Source of the DNA: Furcasterigmium furcatum
Lineage: Eukaryota > Ascomycota > Sordariomycetes > Glomerellales > Plectosphaerellaceae
DNA length: 64,000 nt
Reading direction: 5' to 3'
Assembly (NCBI GenBank): GCA_001599815.1
Contig: BCIA01000003.1
Span: 4,030,001-4,094,000 of the forward strand
Shown here: positions 11,701-24,299 of the stretch, one piece after another
Layout: every line of letters begins with the position of its first letter
Numbering within the stretch: the stretch's first letter is position 1
Notes under the pieces: generated by a model
What the model was told of the DNA's origin: nothing
Database searches by the model: none
What the model saw: the letters and a program-made list of their open reading frames with translations, nothing else
Position numbers and translations under genes: made by a program

Positions 11701-13173
11701 CGCAGGCTGCTTGTCGATCGCCAGCAGTGGGAGAGCAGGCTGGGTCCGCGTCGCGTCGAAAGTCCCAAAGGCAGGCTGGCAACTGGCTCCCGACTCACCG
11801 GTCACCCGCTGATCTTGGGCCCCGTCATCGCCCGTCCAAACGGTGCTCTCACTGGGCAGGTTGGCGAGGTGGCAGGCTGGGCGGGAGAGCAGAGCACGCA
11901 CGGACGGGAGAAACAGTGGGCGGCACACCACACTTTCGGGCTCTCCGCCCCGGGATCTTTTGCAGATCTGCGACGTGATCTGGAGTCCCCGATGCAGATG
12001 CCCTGGCGGGTTTATCGATGCGGCGAAGGTGAGGCGTTAGGGAGCCTTAGCCCTTCCAGGGGAGATTATCAGTGCAGGTACTTGTTGTAAGTAGGTACCT
12101 CCTGGACAGCACTGACAAGCCTGTCGTAGCGGCCACCACCTCGCTCCTCATGCCATGGCCTTGGGGCCGTCTCGTGTGTGCGGGTGAATCCCACGGCGAC
12201 GCATCCTTGTTGACGTGGCCGTCGCAGTATGTGAGTATGTAAGTACATCGGCGTCAGGACTCAGGTAAGAAGTGACTAAACAAGCAGCTATGGTTCCTTC
12301 GGGCGTGCTTATTTCGACATCTCGGCTGATGGGCGAGGACGATGTAACTAGCAAGTAGTACACGGCAATGGGTGGGCGCCCTCTCGGTGCTGCTTGGCCG
12401 GTAGAGCGGATGCACGCCATAGTGGTAGCTCCCTTTTTTGGTCTCCCGGGTATGAGGCCATCCTTCGGCACCGAGGACGCCCCATCGCCATTTGCTGCTA
12501 GCGGGCGATCCCCGGCCGGCATTTCGATGAATTGGAGTGAAGGGGCACCGCACATGCATGCCGCCAGACGGACGGGAGGCAGAGCGAGCCACCACCCACG
12601 CACGCACGCACGCTGCTCAGCCGTGTCTGTCATCATCGGGGCTTTTTTGGGAGCGAGATACGGCGCAGCAAGGCACCCCGACTGCATGCAGCGGACTTGT
12701 CGTTGTTGTAAGTATGTGTTTTTATTGGTTTTGTTCGCCTATTCATCTAGCCAGGGCCAATTCTGTCTGGGAGTCGTGCGCCCCTGATAGAGCGGCTCGC
12801 GCGAACTGCAAACGAGAGGGTATTCCGAAATCATCGTAGCCAAAACAGCAGACCGCCCGCCCAATCTTTCCGAGAATCTCCCTCCGAGATGACACTCTGT
12901 ATGTAGGTCGTGATCCGCCCAAAGGATGAGAAAAAAAGAAGAAAAAAAGGCCATAAAAACAGAAAAGGCGAAAAAAGGGGCGGGGCGGGAAATGGCCCGT
13001 AGACCCAGCAGCGAGTGAAGAGAAGGGCATGCGTCGTCCCATCCATAACATGATATCCTCCCAAGGCGGTATAGTAAAACTCCAGTTTCCGATAAATGCT
13101 GCCGTGAGCTCTCGTCGCGTTCTCTCGTGCGGGACCGATCACCCAGATCCCTCTGACCGGGTATCCCGCTTGC

Positions 13174-13174
13174 G

Positions 13175-13211
<37 letters not shown>
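13174..13211. repeat. (GTT)n microsatellite
   Basis: About 12-13 perfect GTT units lie in the 3' flank of the minus-strand C2H2-like gene. It is a simple-sequence repeat, probably length-polymorphic, and may be within that gene's 3' UTR, where it would read (AAC)n in the RNA. Confidence 0.9.
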
Positions 13212-13357
13212 GTCCCGTTTCCCGTCGTCGTATCGCACATCGCCCAGCGGATGTTTTCGAATGCGTCTTTTACAAGACAAAAAAGCCGACCATCCAGTCC
13301 GAAGCCTCACACAGGAAGATAAGAAATCTATGTCGTTCGTTCCCATTTTCGTGTCGC

Positions 13358-14665
13358 TCAGCTGTTGCGGCGCTGCTTGCACTTGTCGTGCAGGAGGTGG
13401 CCGTTCCGTGCCGTCGTCCTCGTGAACTCGGCGCCGCAGTTGGGACACGTCGCCTTGGCTGCCTGGCCTGACTTTTCCCGCTGGTGCCGCAGGAGGTTGC
13501 TAAACGTGGAGAACTGGCGGCCGTTGCATCCATGTTCCCAGCATTGGGGCTTGGGCCGGCTCTGGACAACCCGGACGTGGCTGTGTTCCGATGGGGGCGA
13601 CGCGCTCGAGGACACGGACGGGTTGACGCCGTACATCATGGGTGGATCAGCGAGTCCCAGAGGCGGTGACCGTCTATTTATTCCCGTCAGCAATTTGCAC
13701 AGTGGACGATTGGTCACGGAGGCTGACGAACTCATAATGTGAGGGGGCCGAGAACTGGGCAGTGTAGTCGACTCCCATAGAGTAAGCCGCAGGCATCGTC
13801 TGGTGGAACTGGTCCGGGTAAGCGGCCTCTGGCACGGGCGGGCTGTACGAGTGCATGTACGAAGATGTCGCCATTGTCGTGATGGGCTCGGCAAGGAGGG
13901 AGACGGGTGCTGGCGCCGTGCTGTAGACGCCCATGGCGGCCGTCACGTCGGCAACAGAGAGAGGAGGCGAGCCGAGGTAGGGATTCATGGGGCCACGGTG
14001 CACGCGGGTGGACGTCTTCGAATCACGGCGGACTTGGTCCCTCTGTCGCTTGAGCTCCCGTTGCTGAGCGGTCATGCCTCCCCGGGGAGGGCTCGAGGTA
14101 ATGGATCTCGAGGTAAGGGGCGGCGAGAGGCTCCCGTCTGATGTCGGCCCCAGAGAGGTCAGGTTGGGTCCGATGTACGAAGAAGATGCTTCGGGACTGT
14201 CGAGGCCTGTGCGTGGTTGGTTAGCAACCCGGAAAGCGCGGGGAGCGTCTCGAGGGCGTCTGTACCGAGCCAAGAGTTGAAAGAAGAGCGTCCTCCCCTC
14301 GAGAAGACGGGGTCGAAGTGAAGAGCGGCGACGGCACTGTAGGCGTGTAAGCCATACGGTTGACACGGAGGAGGTTCTTAGAGGAGGAGAACAAACCTCA
14401 TGGTTGCGGTTGGACACTCGGGTGCAGGGGGTTCGATTCTTTGCTGCGCGGTCCACTCTGAATTCGAGGGTCTCGATGGCAGCACGAAATACGGCGGCTG
14501 GGGCGGGTGTTGCTGGTATGGCAGAGAGACGGCCAGATCGCAGTTGGTGCCAGATGATGCGGACGGAAGAACAGCAGGTTTCCGACTCGGTGTGGTGGTG
14601 GATCTAGGCGGAAGTGAGCATGAGTCCTCAGGAGCTGCGTCGTCGGCGGCTTGATATCTGTCCAT
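13358..14665 (-). CDS. C2H2-like zinc-finger regulator with an unresolved frame break
   Basis: This is a probable nuclear DNA-binding protein. Exon 1 is 14665-14397. Intron 1 (14337-14396, GTTTGT...ACAG) and intron 2 (14207-14265, GTACAG...ACAG with branch TTGCTAACC) are well supported and restore one frame through a 71-nt exon 2. From 14206 the frame runs through a Ser/Pro-rich region with a basic patch (QQRELKRQRDQVRRDSK). It then meets an in-frame TAG at 13674-13676. The conserved-looking C-terminus continues one frame over: a CWEHGCNGRQF finger with FSNLLRHQREKSG, then CPNCGAEFTRTTARNGHLLHDKC. A GT-AG intron of only 34 nt (13674-13707) joins the frames and gives 384 residues. A one-base sequencing or real indel is the alternative. 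The spacing of the second Cys/His set fits a C2H2-type fold. Confidence 0.7.
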
Positions 14666-15252
14666 GGCCGGGGAAGACGGACGCTAGGGTCTCAAGAAGG
14701 CTGGGTGGCACGTACGAGCAAGTGAGTGCTGCTTGTGAAAAAGTAGTTATACAGACGGAGGGGGGAGGTGTAGCTGGGGTGGACGACGCTCGAGGCTTGT
14801 TCTGTTGGTGCGGGTGATGTAGGGATGTAGACTGTTTATAGTGACAAATGTGACCACAAGTCAGGCAACGATGGGAAAGATGAAATGAGGGAGGATCTAG
14901 GCGGGCCCTCTCTGGTTCAACATGGTCGTTTTGGTTCTATACTTGGTATCGAAAAAGAGATCGCGGCCTCAGCCTCATAAGGACAGGCAGCGGGCCGGGC
15001 TTGCTTATTATAAACCTGGTGGATGAGAGTGGGCAGTGGAGACGAGACGGGATCATGGTGAACCATCCTCGTACATACTGTACCCAGAGAGCGAAGGACG
15101 GATCCCGGAGAGGAGATCCAGGGCAAGGCGCGGCAGGGGCCCTGCTGGCCCTAGACTACGGGTAGAGATGACCGACACGGTAGACGTCCAAGGTGACAAG
15201 GGTCCATGAACGACTATGCTGTGCGAGAGCGGGAGAGGGACAGGGTATACCA

Positions 15253-15281
15253 GGGGGGGGGGGGGGGGGNCANAAAAGGGN
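15253..15281. other. Poly-G run with ambiguous bases
   Basis: A run of about 17 G residues is followed by three N positions within 12 nt. This marks a low-quality read junction or unresolved homopolymer rather than biology. Confidence 0.85.
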
Positions 15282-18200
15282 GGCCTTGCATAAGGTACAG
15301 TCGTACATACATACAGGACCTTTGGTGTGCATGTAGATACTCGCTCGCACTCGCACGGAAGCTTCAGGGGTTGGCTTGACAGTGAACTGCTCACTGCCAT
15401 TGGGACAAGTTCGTGGCTGTGGTCCCCAGCTCGGTGGCCGCCACCCCTCCGGGCTGAGCTGGCCTTGCTTTAGACACTGCTTTTCCTATATATTCCCAAG
15501 TTCAATGGGCGCCCATTCCGCTGCCAACGAGCCAGGATTGACCGTACGGTCTTGACCCTAACGGTTGACCACCGTTCGAAGTGGAATACAAGAGGACAGC
15601 GCCTGCACGCCAAGAAGTGATTCCGCGCTAATCAAGTATTCCAGCAAGGGTTGAACTGTGCGGCCGTGTGGCAAGCAAGTCAAGGGGCGTGAAGGAGGCA
15701 GAGGGGGGCGTGTCTGTCCGAGTTGGACAAGGCGCGCCGTTTTAGGGAACAGGCAACGACCCACAAGGGGCCAGCGAGCATCTGGGCATCTGGAGGGGAG
15801 GGGGAGGCTTGCTTGGTGGGAGGTTGTTAGGTCAGCGGCGCACGGGGGGCGGCACGGCGTGTCCTGGAGACATACATACGTCCAGCAGCGAGCAGTAAGT
15901 ATGTAGCAGATGCCAGCGCCCGGGAGAGGTGCTGGCGAGTGCCCGGGAAAAGAGCCTGAATTAAGATGCGGCTGCATAGGGGTTCGGGGCTGGCGCTCGC
16001 TGGCAGGGGGAGACGGCAACGCCAGAACGGACTCCGAAGCTCCCTCGAGGGCAAGGGGCCGCGAGCCCTCAGAACCACGCGATCGTTCAACCAAAGTCGC
16101 AAGCCAGAAGCATGAAAGGACCTTTTGCTAGGGTGGGGGGCCTGGGGGGGTTGCAGAGGAAGATGACATCGCACACCAACCGGGGTCCTGGCTTGCAGAG
16201 ATGTTAGGAGATGGGAAGTGATGTGCCCCAGGGGTCCTGGCAACCTGGGTGGCAGAGAGACTTGTCACCCGCCCGTGCCTCTCTTGGGAGTTGCTGCACC
16301 GCTGTTGAGTCCTGCATATGTCCTGTACCGCCCATAGTGTCTGTGGGGCGGTGGAAGAGACGAGCCCTGCCGCGTGCTTGCTTGGCCTTTGTGGAGGTGG
16401 TTGTGATATGTCGCTCGATCGAGGCGCCGCCAGCCTGCAGTGGTGATGATGCGAGCCAGCGCAACTCAAAGTTCCCAAGGGTGTGCATGTCTGCAGCAGC
16501 AGGGAGGGGAGTCTACCCGACAGGCAGGCGGCACATCGATTTGGCTCCCGGGGGCACGGAGGTGATACCGAGACATGGAACAACCGGGTGAGAGCGGTGC
16601 CATCATCGCCATCATCATCATCCTCCTCCGGCGGGTTGATTAGTCGGCGACGATTTGGACCCCAAGCTGACAGGACGGCAGGGCACGACAGGGCCGGGCA
16701 GGGCAGGGTAGGGCGAAGCAGCCCAGCGCAGCTAGGTGCCTTACTTAGTACCTGGAGTCGACAAGAATGGTAACACGACGTGGCGGTTGAGCTGGGAAGT
16801 GACCTGCAATGCGCGGTGGTACCTCGGGGACCTCAAACAAGAACGGGACGCCGACAAGACAGACTGAGATATAGCTGCAGCAGCGCGTGGTGAAGGAATG
16901 TAGACGAGAGAGACAGAGAGACAGAGATTGGGAAGGATGCGTATCCTTGTCTGAGGTAGGTTCGTTCTTCACAGAGAGTCTGTGGTGGCCGCCGGCGTCG
17001 TGAAGAAGCAGAGGAAGAAGACGAGAAGAAGGGGGACGGACCTGGCAGCCCAAGCAAAAGCCCAGGATGCAGGCGGCAAGCCTCCCGTCGGAAGCAGGCC
17101 GGTCCAGCCCTCAGGGGAGGAGGGACGGGACGGGCGACTTGGCCCGGGTATCCAGGTACATGATGGCTGACGCGGGGTTGAGGGTGGTAGGGAGGTATCT
17201 CCCTAATAATGGGGTGGGAGGGATGCACGTCGAGGGCAGGGACGGCGGTACTTTGTGTCTGCCCTGCCTGTCTCCAGGTAGGTGGTGCCTGAGGTACCTG
17301 GTTGTGCCTGCCCCCTTCCCCTTCACTGCGAAAATGCCACCACCTCACACCTCATCGTCGCGGCAAGCGGGTGGAGCGCGTCAGTGCATTGGAGCTTGAA
17401 GGCGCCGCGCCCTGCGCTAAGCCCAGGATGAGCCCGGCGCTGTCCGGGACCGGAGCTAAGCCGCAACGGGGGATCGGCCAACCATGGCCTGAGGGGAGGG
17501 CAACCGCGCCCACCTCGCTCGCACTGTCTTTGGCGACTTTGCGTTGCATTGCAGTCGAACCTTCCAAGAAGCCACCATCCCCGGTACATACACGTCCATC
17601 CATCCCATCCCATGGATTCCTGCGCTCGCACACCCGCCTGCCTGCCAACCCCTTCCATGCCGTCTTCGGTGGGCGCGCAGAATTCTGTCAGGACAGTCTC
17701 GGACGGATTAGGTCACGCCATAAGCATCGTAATCACCACCACGCACGTCGACCAACGAGCCCGCGAACCCCTCGAGACCTGCAGCAGAGAGGGGAGATGG
17801 TCCGGAATCCGCTCGTTCGAGATGACAGACCTACACACAGGCGACGGCGGCATCGTCGCGTGGCGAGCACCACCACCCCCCCGCCCGCCCCAACAAGTGC
17901 CATCAATCATAGCTTTTGCCGCTCTCCCTTCCCGTCAACAATGGAGCCGACTAACTAGCCAGCGGCCCGTCTCTCGAGCTCGAGACCACCGATCCCCAGT
18001 ACCGGTCAACGTGCCCTCGAGAACTTGCTCATGATTTGCTCCAGCCAACGGCGGCGACTCCGTTCCACCGCTTCAGACTCCTTTAGGTAATCGTTAGCGA
18101 TTTCGGGAACCCGAGACTGACAAGAGCGAGCTTGCCAACCTGCCTCCCTCTCTGGGGTCCAGCCCGCGCTCTCAGCAGCATCGACAGCGGGTCCTCGAGA

Positions 18201-21200
18201 CCCTCCGTTATCTTACCAGATCACCCGCTCGCTCTTCTTAGGTTCAATGACGATGGACTGCGTCGATCATCAACAAAAGAAACATCCCGCTCTGATCCTG
18301 CCCGCCTCGTTTGGGCCGTTCCCTGTTCCTCGTACATGTTGAATCCTTACGAAGCGTCCTGGGGCCGCTTCCTGCTGTGCTGCTGCATCAACATCTCGCT
18401 GCAGGTGCTCTGGAGATGCAAGATGTTGGCGTTGGACAGAGATGCAGGCGCTGCTCAGAGATGCCCGCTTATTCACACCAAGGTGGCCTCAGCTCGTCTC
18501 GACCGTACGAGTTTCGACCGTCCTTGACTACCACCTCAGCCTATGCCAAGCTGCCAGGGACCAACTGGTTCTGGACACAGCTCGAGATCGGGGACAGGAC
18601 AAGGGCCCCAGCCCCGGTGCCATCTCGTTGCAACCATCCACGCTGCGTACAGCGTATTTCCTGGTCCTCCACAGCCTGGGCAGGCAACCGCTTTCTGCCG
18701 TCCACCAGCAGGCGAGGAGGGTTCGCAGTCCACGCTTAGGGGCCCACTATCTGCGGCCGCGCCTCTTCTGGACTCCTCCCAACACTGTTCACCATGGGAC
18801 CCCTTCGCTCGTCTTCTCAAACACCGATCCCCAAAGTCATACGACGTTCGTCGGACAAGCCCGCCTTGCAGAGGGCATCAGCCCAAACATAGACTTGCGA
18901 AAGAATTAGTATCGCGTTATCGCCACCATCATACGCCTCGCCCTTCTCCCTTCTGACCGAGGACGCGCGGAGGGCTGGGACGCGATGCGCCAGCACCGAA
19001 CCAGTGCCACGGTACGGGCAGGCACGGGTCCTCACACATACAGGCTGATCGCCAGACAGGAGTCAAACGCGTCAAGCGCCGTTCGCCGGGGTTCCAGTGG
19101 ACTTTTACCGGATAGCTGTCGGGCGAAATTGGGAACGAGGCCTGCTTCTCCGAGCGGCCGGCGAGGACGGACGACAGGTTGTCGCTACATATGAAGGGCA
19201 TCAAGCTACTCTTGGCACTGCGGTTCACTGCGCCATTCGGTCAATTACCGGCCACTCACCTCACACGCTCTATCTGCAGGAGTTCGAATCGTCCCGACCT
19301 GAAGCATCCTGTCTAGCCCAAAAACACCTCTCTTATTAACCAGGCGATGTTATCAGCAAGCCACTCCGGAAAGAAGCCAATCCCACCCAGGTACAACCCC
19401 AAGAAACCAACTCCCGCCTTTCGGCTTACTACAACCCAAATTGGTCGTGCGTGTTCAGCCGTGGGAACGGTCGCCGATGTAAGAAAGTCATGGTCACGCC
19501 GAGGTGCCCGACGGAGCACATATTACGCGCAAGGAATTCCGAGTTACAGACAGCCCCCAACCACTCAGGAAGAACGTCGCAGAGCTCAGGGAATCAGCCC
19601 CGTCTCTGCACCCTTGGGTGCGACAGCCAATTGCACCTATCATCTCACACACAAGTGACAATGCCGAAGTGGCGCCTTACGTGAGCCTGCCACCCTTTCT
19701 GGCAACTTTTTCTCATTGCTATATTGTTAGAGCCACCGACACTGGTCTCTTGTGGCTTTCGGGCTGACTGCAGTGCGACTTTGTCGACGCAGATGATCAG
19801 GTAGAACGGCATGCCTGGTGCCACAGATCTGGGACCGCCTCCACATGCTTGGGCAAGACCGCCATTCGGTCCTGGCCTACCGAAGGCGTTCTTCCCGGCA
19901 GAGGGGGGGATGGGTTGCTCCGAGGCAGGGTCGTGGCCAGCCTTCCGGCGGTGGCATTGTGCCACTCCATCTTGTCGACGGCGATCCTTAGGCCGTTAGT
20001 TAGACGCCAGGTTGCCCGGTGGAAAGCCCAGCAGGACGCGGCAAATCCCCCGCCAACGGTCTACCATGCCATCATACCCAAGCACCGACGAGTCTGTGTC
20101 CAAGCATCGTGGCAACCGTTCGATCCCCACTTTCTGGGCTGCCAGCAACTGATCCCTCTCGGAGTGATCGACGTCATTGCTGCATCCCTCGCAGGTCGCG
20201 GTTTAAGTAAGGTCCCCGGCTTCACCCTATCAAGCTCCGAGGAGTCGCCCACGGAGCACTGACGTGCCGCTACCTACCTGCAACCTACTTACATTCAACA
20301 AGGGCCCGTCATCTGGGTCAATTTAGCGGCAGCGTCGAATCTGTGAATGGGATCCCAGGCCTCGCTAGAGAATGCAGCTGCGCAAGGATCTGATTCCACA
20401 CGAAGGGTCTACTGCAACGAAAAGCGCCAACGGACATTTCGAGGTTGCAGTGGGACATCAAAGATCCCAGTCCTGCCGCGATGTTGCGCGAGATTGACTC
20501 CAAATGGCAAACACGTTCCAACGTCATCTGCTGTCACTCGTACGGGCGGCCTTCGACGACATGGTCACAGTCCCCCGTGGCTTGGCGCAGCCGAACACGG
20601 CTCACCGCGCCGCCCTCGAGTCAGTCGAGTCAATCTACTGCAGCACGCTTCCCTCTGGGAGGGTTCCAATATTGCCCTGACTGCAGCGCAGGAACGCGCT
20701 TGATGGTCTGCTTGATGCTGTCCGCCGCAAATCCAAAGTCCAGGCGGAAGTGGCGCCTGCGACTTTCAACCTGATTGTTCTGTACGTGTTTACCGTGCAG
20801 TAGGTATCCACAAGCTGCCCTTGCTGGGCGAAGCGGTATCTGATGAGACTAAGCGCGATGAGCCGGAGATCGACGAGTGCCTAGCAATCTTGCGCAGCGG
20901 TATTCCACGCCGCTCCAGCTAGTCTGCCGACAATCGCGGCAGCAAAGTGCGCCGGGTAGGGTGGCGCGGACTTCGGCAGTCACCTCCGAGATGCTCGGTG
21001 CGGAGCCCGTACCGGAGTGAGATCTGAGCCAACCTAGAGCGACAGATACGGGTTACTCGCCAGCAGAAGTCCCAGCACAGTGCAGCGCTCGTTGCTGACA
21101 TGGATGTCTTGGCTGGCCTCCATAATCTCGTGGACAAGGGTTGAGACTCCACCCAGGCGAACGAGGTTACATCGAGAGCTCTCACGGCGCTCAGACCCAT

Positions 21201-23079
21201 CATCCATCCCATGGGTCCGGTGGCTTGGCCACGAACGCTGTTGCCTTGTATGGGAACGGATGACAGACTAAGACACGAGTCGTCGACCTGGGTCGACCGA
21301 GATGTCGGACTCGGCCATCAAGGTGAAAGTTGTCGATCAACTCTTGCGTCGGTCCCGGTGATCCACGACGACCCAACACGACGATGCCGCCGAAGAACTT
21401 CCATTGCTGCGTTCGTCCCAAGTCTGGCCGCCACCAGGGGTACTCACACGAATGAACATACATACATACATTCAAAGACACATCACACGGCAAGGCTGCC
21501 AACTGGGTGCTCAGGATGCAGCCCTGGTGCGGTTGGGCTCGGCAAAGATGGCCTTGCAGCCAAACGAATAGAGCCGATATGAGCTCTCTCCAGAAGAGAG
21601 TGAACCACCAACCGTCTCTCGTGCCTCCTGGACGGTAGGGTTGCCTGCCCCCTTCCCTTCCCCCTTCCTTTCCATCCCTTCCCCCCTAATGCCGCCCTGC
21701 GGCCCAGCGACCGGCGGCCGGGGCCCATGGGGCTGCCTCTCTGTAGCTAACGAGTGGTTGATGCTGCAAGGTGGCTGGTCCCCTACGAAGATCTGCTGCC
21801 GCCGGAGATCAATTGGGGGATTGATCTGGCGACGGCAAAACCGCAAAGGAATGGAGCATTCTCGACCCCGCTCACATAAGCTCCCCCCCAACTTCTTCAA
21901 CCTGGAGGTCGGTGTACTAAGCAATCGCTGAGTCACCAGAGGATCGCGAACGACATGTCATGATATCTTCAGTCAAGGTCGGCAAGTTCCAACAGGCGGA
22001 ACCTCTGGATCCCACGAACCCCGACCCCCTCGATGCTCCGATATTCCCGGGACCGACCACGAGGGAGCAGACGACGGGCGGCATGTACGAGTATAGCGCT
22101 GGTCCTGGAATAGGAACACACACGATTCTCCTATCACGGATCCTCAGAGACCAGCGCTCGCTCTCCATGCGTCCCTGGCAATCCTTCTTGAATTAAAGTT
22201 ACAAAGTAGTGCACATTTACCCCTGTTGCCGCAAAGGCAATCGATGAAGCATGAGCTGGGATGGCGATCCTCACCCCCCAGGCTCTCGTTGCCCTCTCCA
22301 CCAGTCCAAGCCCCCACGGCCCGGCCACCAAGCCGCCTAAATCTCAGGGTCTTGAGCGTTGCCCATGAAGCCTCCGTTTTGCGCCGGTGAGTGAGTGAGT
22401 GCTGGCCCGTTTTCCCCCTCTTCCAGCCCTGCCTGTATGTAGTACCGTAGCCGCCCCGTCAGCCGCCGTCAACAGTCAGCACGTCCGTCATCTGCCGACC
22501 AGCAGGCGTCCCGCCACAGTGCTTGCTGACCTGGCCGTCCCTCATCCCACCCAGCAGGTGAGTCTGTCCCTCTCGTCGCTCCCCTGGCCCAGACCGCAGG
22601 GGGCCACGAGAACGAAGTGCTCCTCCTGGCCGTCGTGTCCTCGAGTCGATGGGGCCCAGGCGGAGATCTTGTCATGTACCGAGCAAGTACCGCACGGTCC
22701 GTACCTTACACCCCTCGCACATCAGGGAGGGACGGGATTTGCGAGATACACCCCCTGGCAGTTGGGTTGGACCCATGAAGCGCGCGGTGATCGCCACCCC
22801 CGGGAAACTCGTCCAGATTGCCAGACGACGAACCACACAACCACACACCATGTCGCCACACCCACGCCCGGCGTGTGTTGTTCCCGATATCGCGCCTGCC
22901 CCTCCCTCTTGCTCCTCCATCTCCACGACGTGGCAGCCCTCTCGCAGACGCAAGCGCGCAGGGTTCAGCAGCAAAGGAACCAAGGAAAACCAGTCCACGC
23001 TGCAGAAGGCCCCGGCAGGGGGTCACGTCCTTCCCTCGCCCCCCTCCCCCCTTCCAGACGCAGAGGAGGGCCATCACCC

Positions 23080-23080
23080 N
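23080..23080. other. Single ambiguous base
   Basis: One N lies inside a C-rich tract (CATCACCCNCCACCC), consistent with an uncertain homopolymer length. Any frame crossing it is unreliable. Confidence 0.9.
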
Positions 23081-23305
23081 CCACCCGCCTCACCACCATC
23101 CCGTGCTGCAACCAACGACGCGAAATGGCTTCCCGCCGTCAACATATACGTCACCGGGCAGGTGTGCGGCATCCCCCCCATCCCCTCTCCCCAATAGCCT
23201 TTGCCATGCCCTGCCCTTTCGTCCGGCCCTGTTCTGCGGCCACCATTCGCCCCTGGCGCGCCTGCCTATCCCCCGCGTTCGAACTGCCTGTGTCTGGCTG
23301 TTTCT

Positions 23306-23770
23306 TCACTTGCATGGATCCTCCCGCTGCTCGTCATCTGAATCCTGCCGCTGCCCATCATATGACTCCCGATGTTCGGAGTCAAGGGTGACGGAAGTAG
23401 GTGAGGTTATCTGTAAACTTAGCGGACGGGACGCGGGAGGACAGGGTACCTTGATAGGGCCATCGCGGAGGAAGAGGGTGTAGTGCCCTGGCGGGAGGCG
23501 GTAGGTTGTCTCGACGTCTGGCGACCGAAGTCCCTGGGGGCACGCATACCTGCGAGGTGAAACCGGGGAAGAACCAATGAGTACACAAGTTCTTTGCAAT
23601 GTGGCAGGCAAAATTGTCGAGCGGCCTTGGTATCGTGGAACTCCGAGGGATCAAAATGCTCGTCGACGAAGGGCAGAGAGGCGTGGTACAGTATCACCAC
23701 AGGGCCCCGATACCTCGCAGGACCACGTGTGGGTTTCTGGGTCCCGACACGGCCTCTCGAGGAGGACCCT
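23306..23770 (-). other. Possible small or relict coding segment
   Basis: Two overlapping minus-strand frames read like protein. One, from about 23770 to 23590, includes VVILYHASLPFVDEHFDP. The other, from about 23550 to 23306, includes VETTYRLPPGHYTLFLRDG and ends in an Asp/Glu/Arg-rich tail at the stop at 23306. A 37-nt GT-AG interval (GTGTAC...CGCAG) separates them and is short for an intron. I do not recognise a family and no start exon is clear. Confidence 0.2.
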
Positions 23771-24299
23771 GGGGGAAGGATTCAAAACCAAAACACCGGC
23801 GATCTTCTAGAGATGGGCGGCGAATGCAGACGGCCAGAAAGGAGAATATCAACGGGAGATCATGTCAGGGATGATGGACGTGGAGAGAGAGAGGAGAGAG
23901 TGAGACGGTGAGAGTGGGTGAGAGTAAGTGTACCAGAGAACGCTGGGTTTCCATTGTCCTGCCTACCTATCCCGACTGGCTTACCTGTGATACCAAAGCA
24001 AAATCCATGACTCCAAGTCCCCAAGCCCGAGTCCGCACTACGCCAAAATCGCTCCAGTTTTTCCGTATGGTATCGTGATCGCTGCAGACGCACGAAAGTG
24101 CAGAAAGTCGCCTTCGAGCCCAGCTAGTCGTCGCAGCCGAGGGGCCGACAAGCTCGAGGGTCAAACAACACACGGCCGTCCTTGGAACAACCAAGTTGAC
24201 AAGTCTTCAGATCGAGTCTCAACTTGTTGAGATAGTCTGTCTCTTTGTTGAAGCTGATCGAGATGTGCGCTTGCCGAAGTCGCGCCTCTTTCGACATGC

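Larger units (their letters stand above)
8097..13357. other. Gene-poor stretch downstream of the C2H2 gene
   Basis: No gene is recognised in this 5.3 kb. Overlapping frames up to 249 codons occur (for example 8166-8915 plus and 9799-10194 minus), but they show no domain and no coherent splice chain. A short minus-strand frame at 8925-9095 (56 codons from an ATG) reads like protein but is unassigned. The left end must hold the epimerase promoter. The stretch contains a duplicated TTGTGCACAA palindrome (8692-8721), a TAAGTAGGTACCT motif near 12090 and a GTT microsatellite at 13174-13211. Confidence 0.45.
14666..24299. other. Large gene-poor stretch with sequence gaps
   Basis: No gene can be assigned in this 9.6 kb. 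The right end carries the 3' flank of the F-box gene, and the left end the promoter of the zinc-finger gene. Frames up to 330 codons (22399-23391 plus) are Pro/Ser/Arg-rich shadows. Several short segments read like broken protein, for example about 20440-20925 plus, 21060-21250 minus and 23306-23770 minus, but no family was recognised and no single splice model joins them. N positions occur at 15270, 15273, 15281 and 23080. GTAGGT/ACCTAC motifs recur near 16745, 17275 and 20275. Confidence 0.45.

Noticed and set aside
14425..14450. GGTTCGATTC-like tRNA B-box
   Set aside because: It falls in exon 1 of the zinc-finger gene and no A-box or acceptor stem could be paired with it.
22399..23391. 330-codon plus-strand frame
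   Set aside because: It is Pro/Arg/His-rich, crosses an N base and has three similar overlapping frames. No domain is visible.
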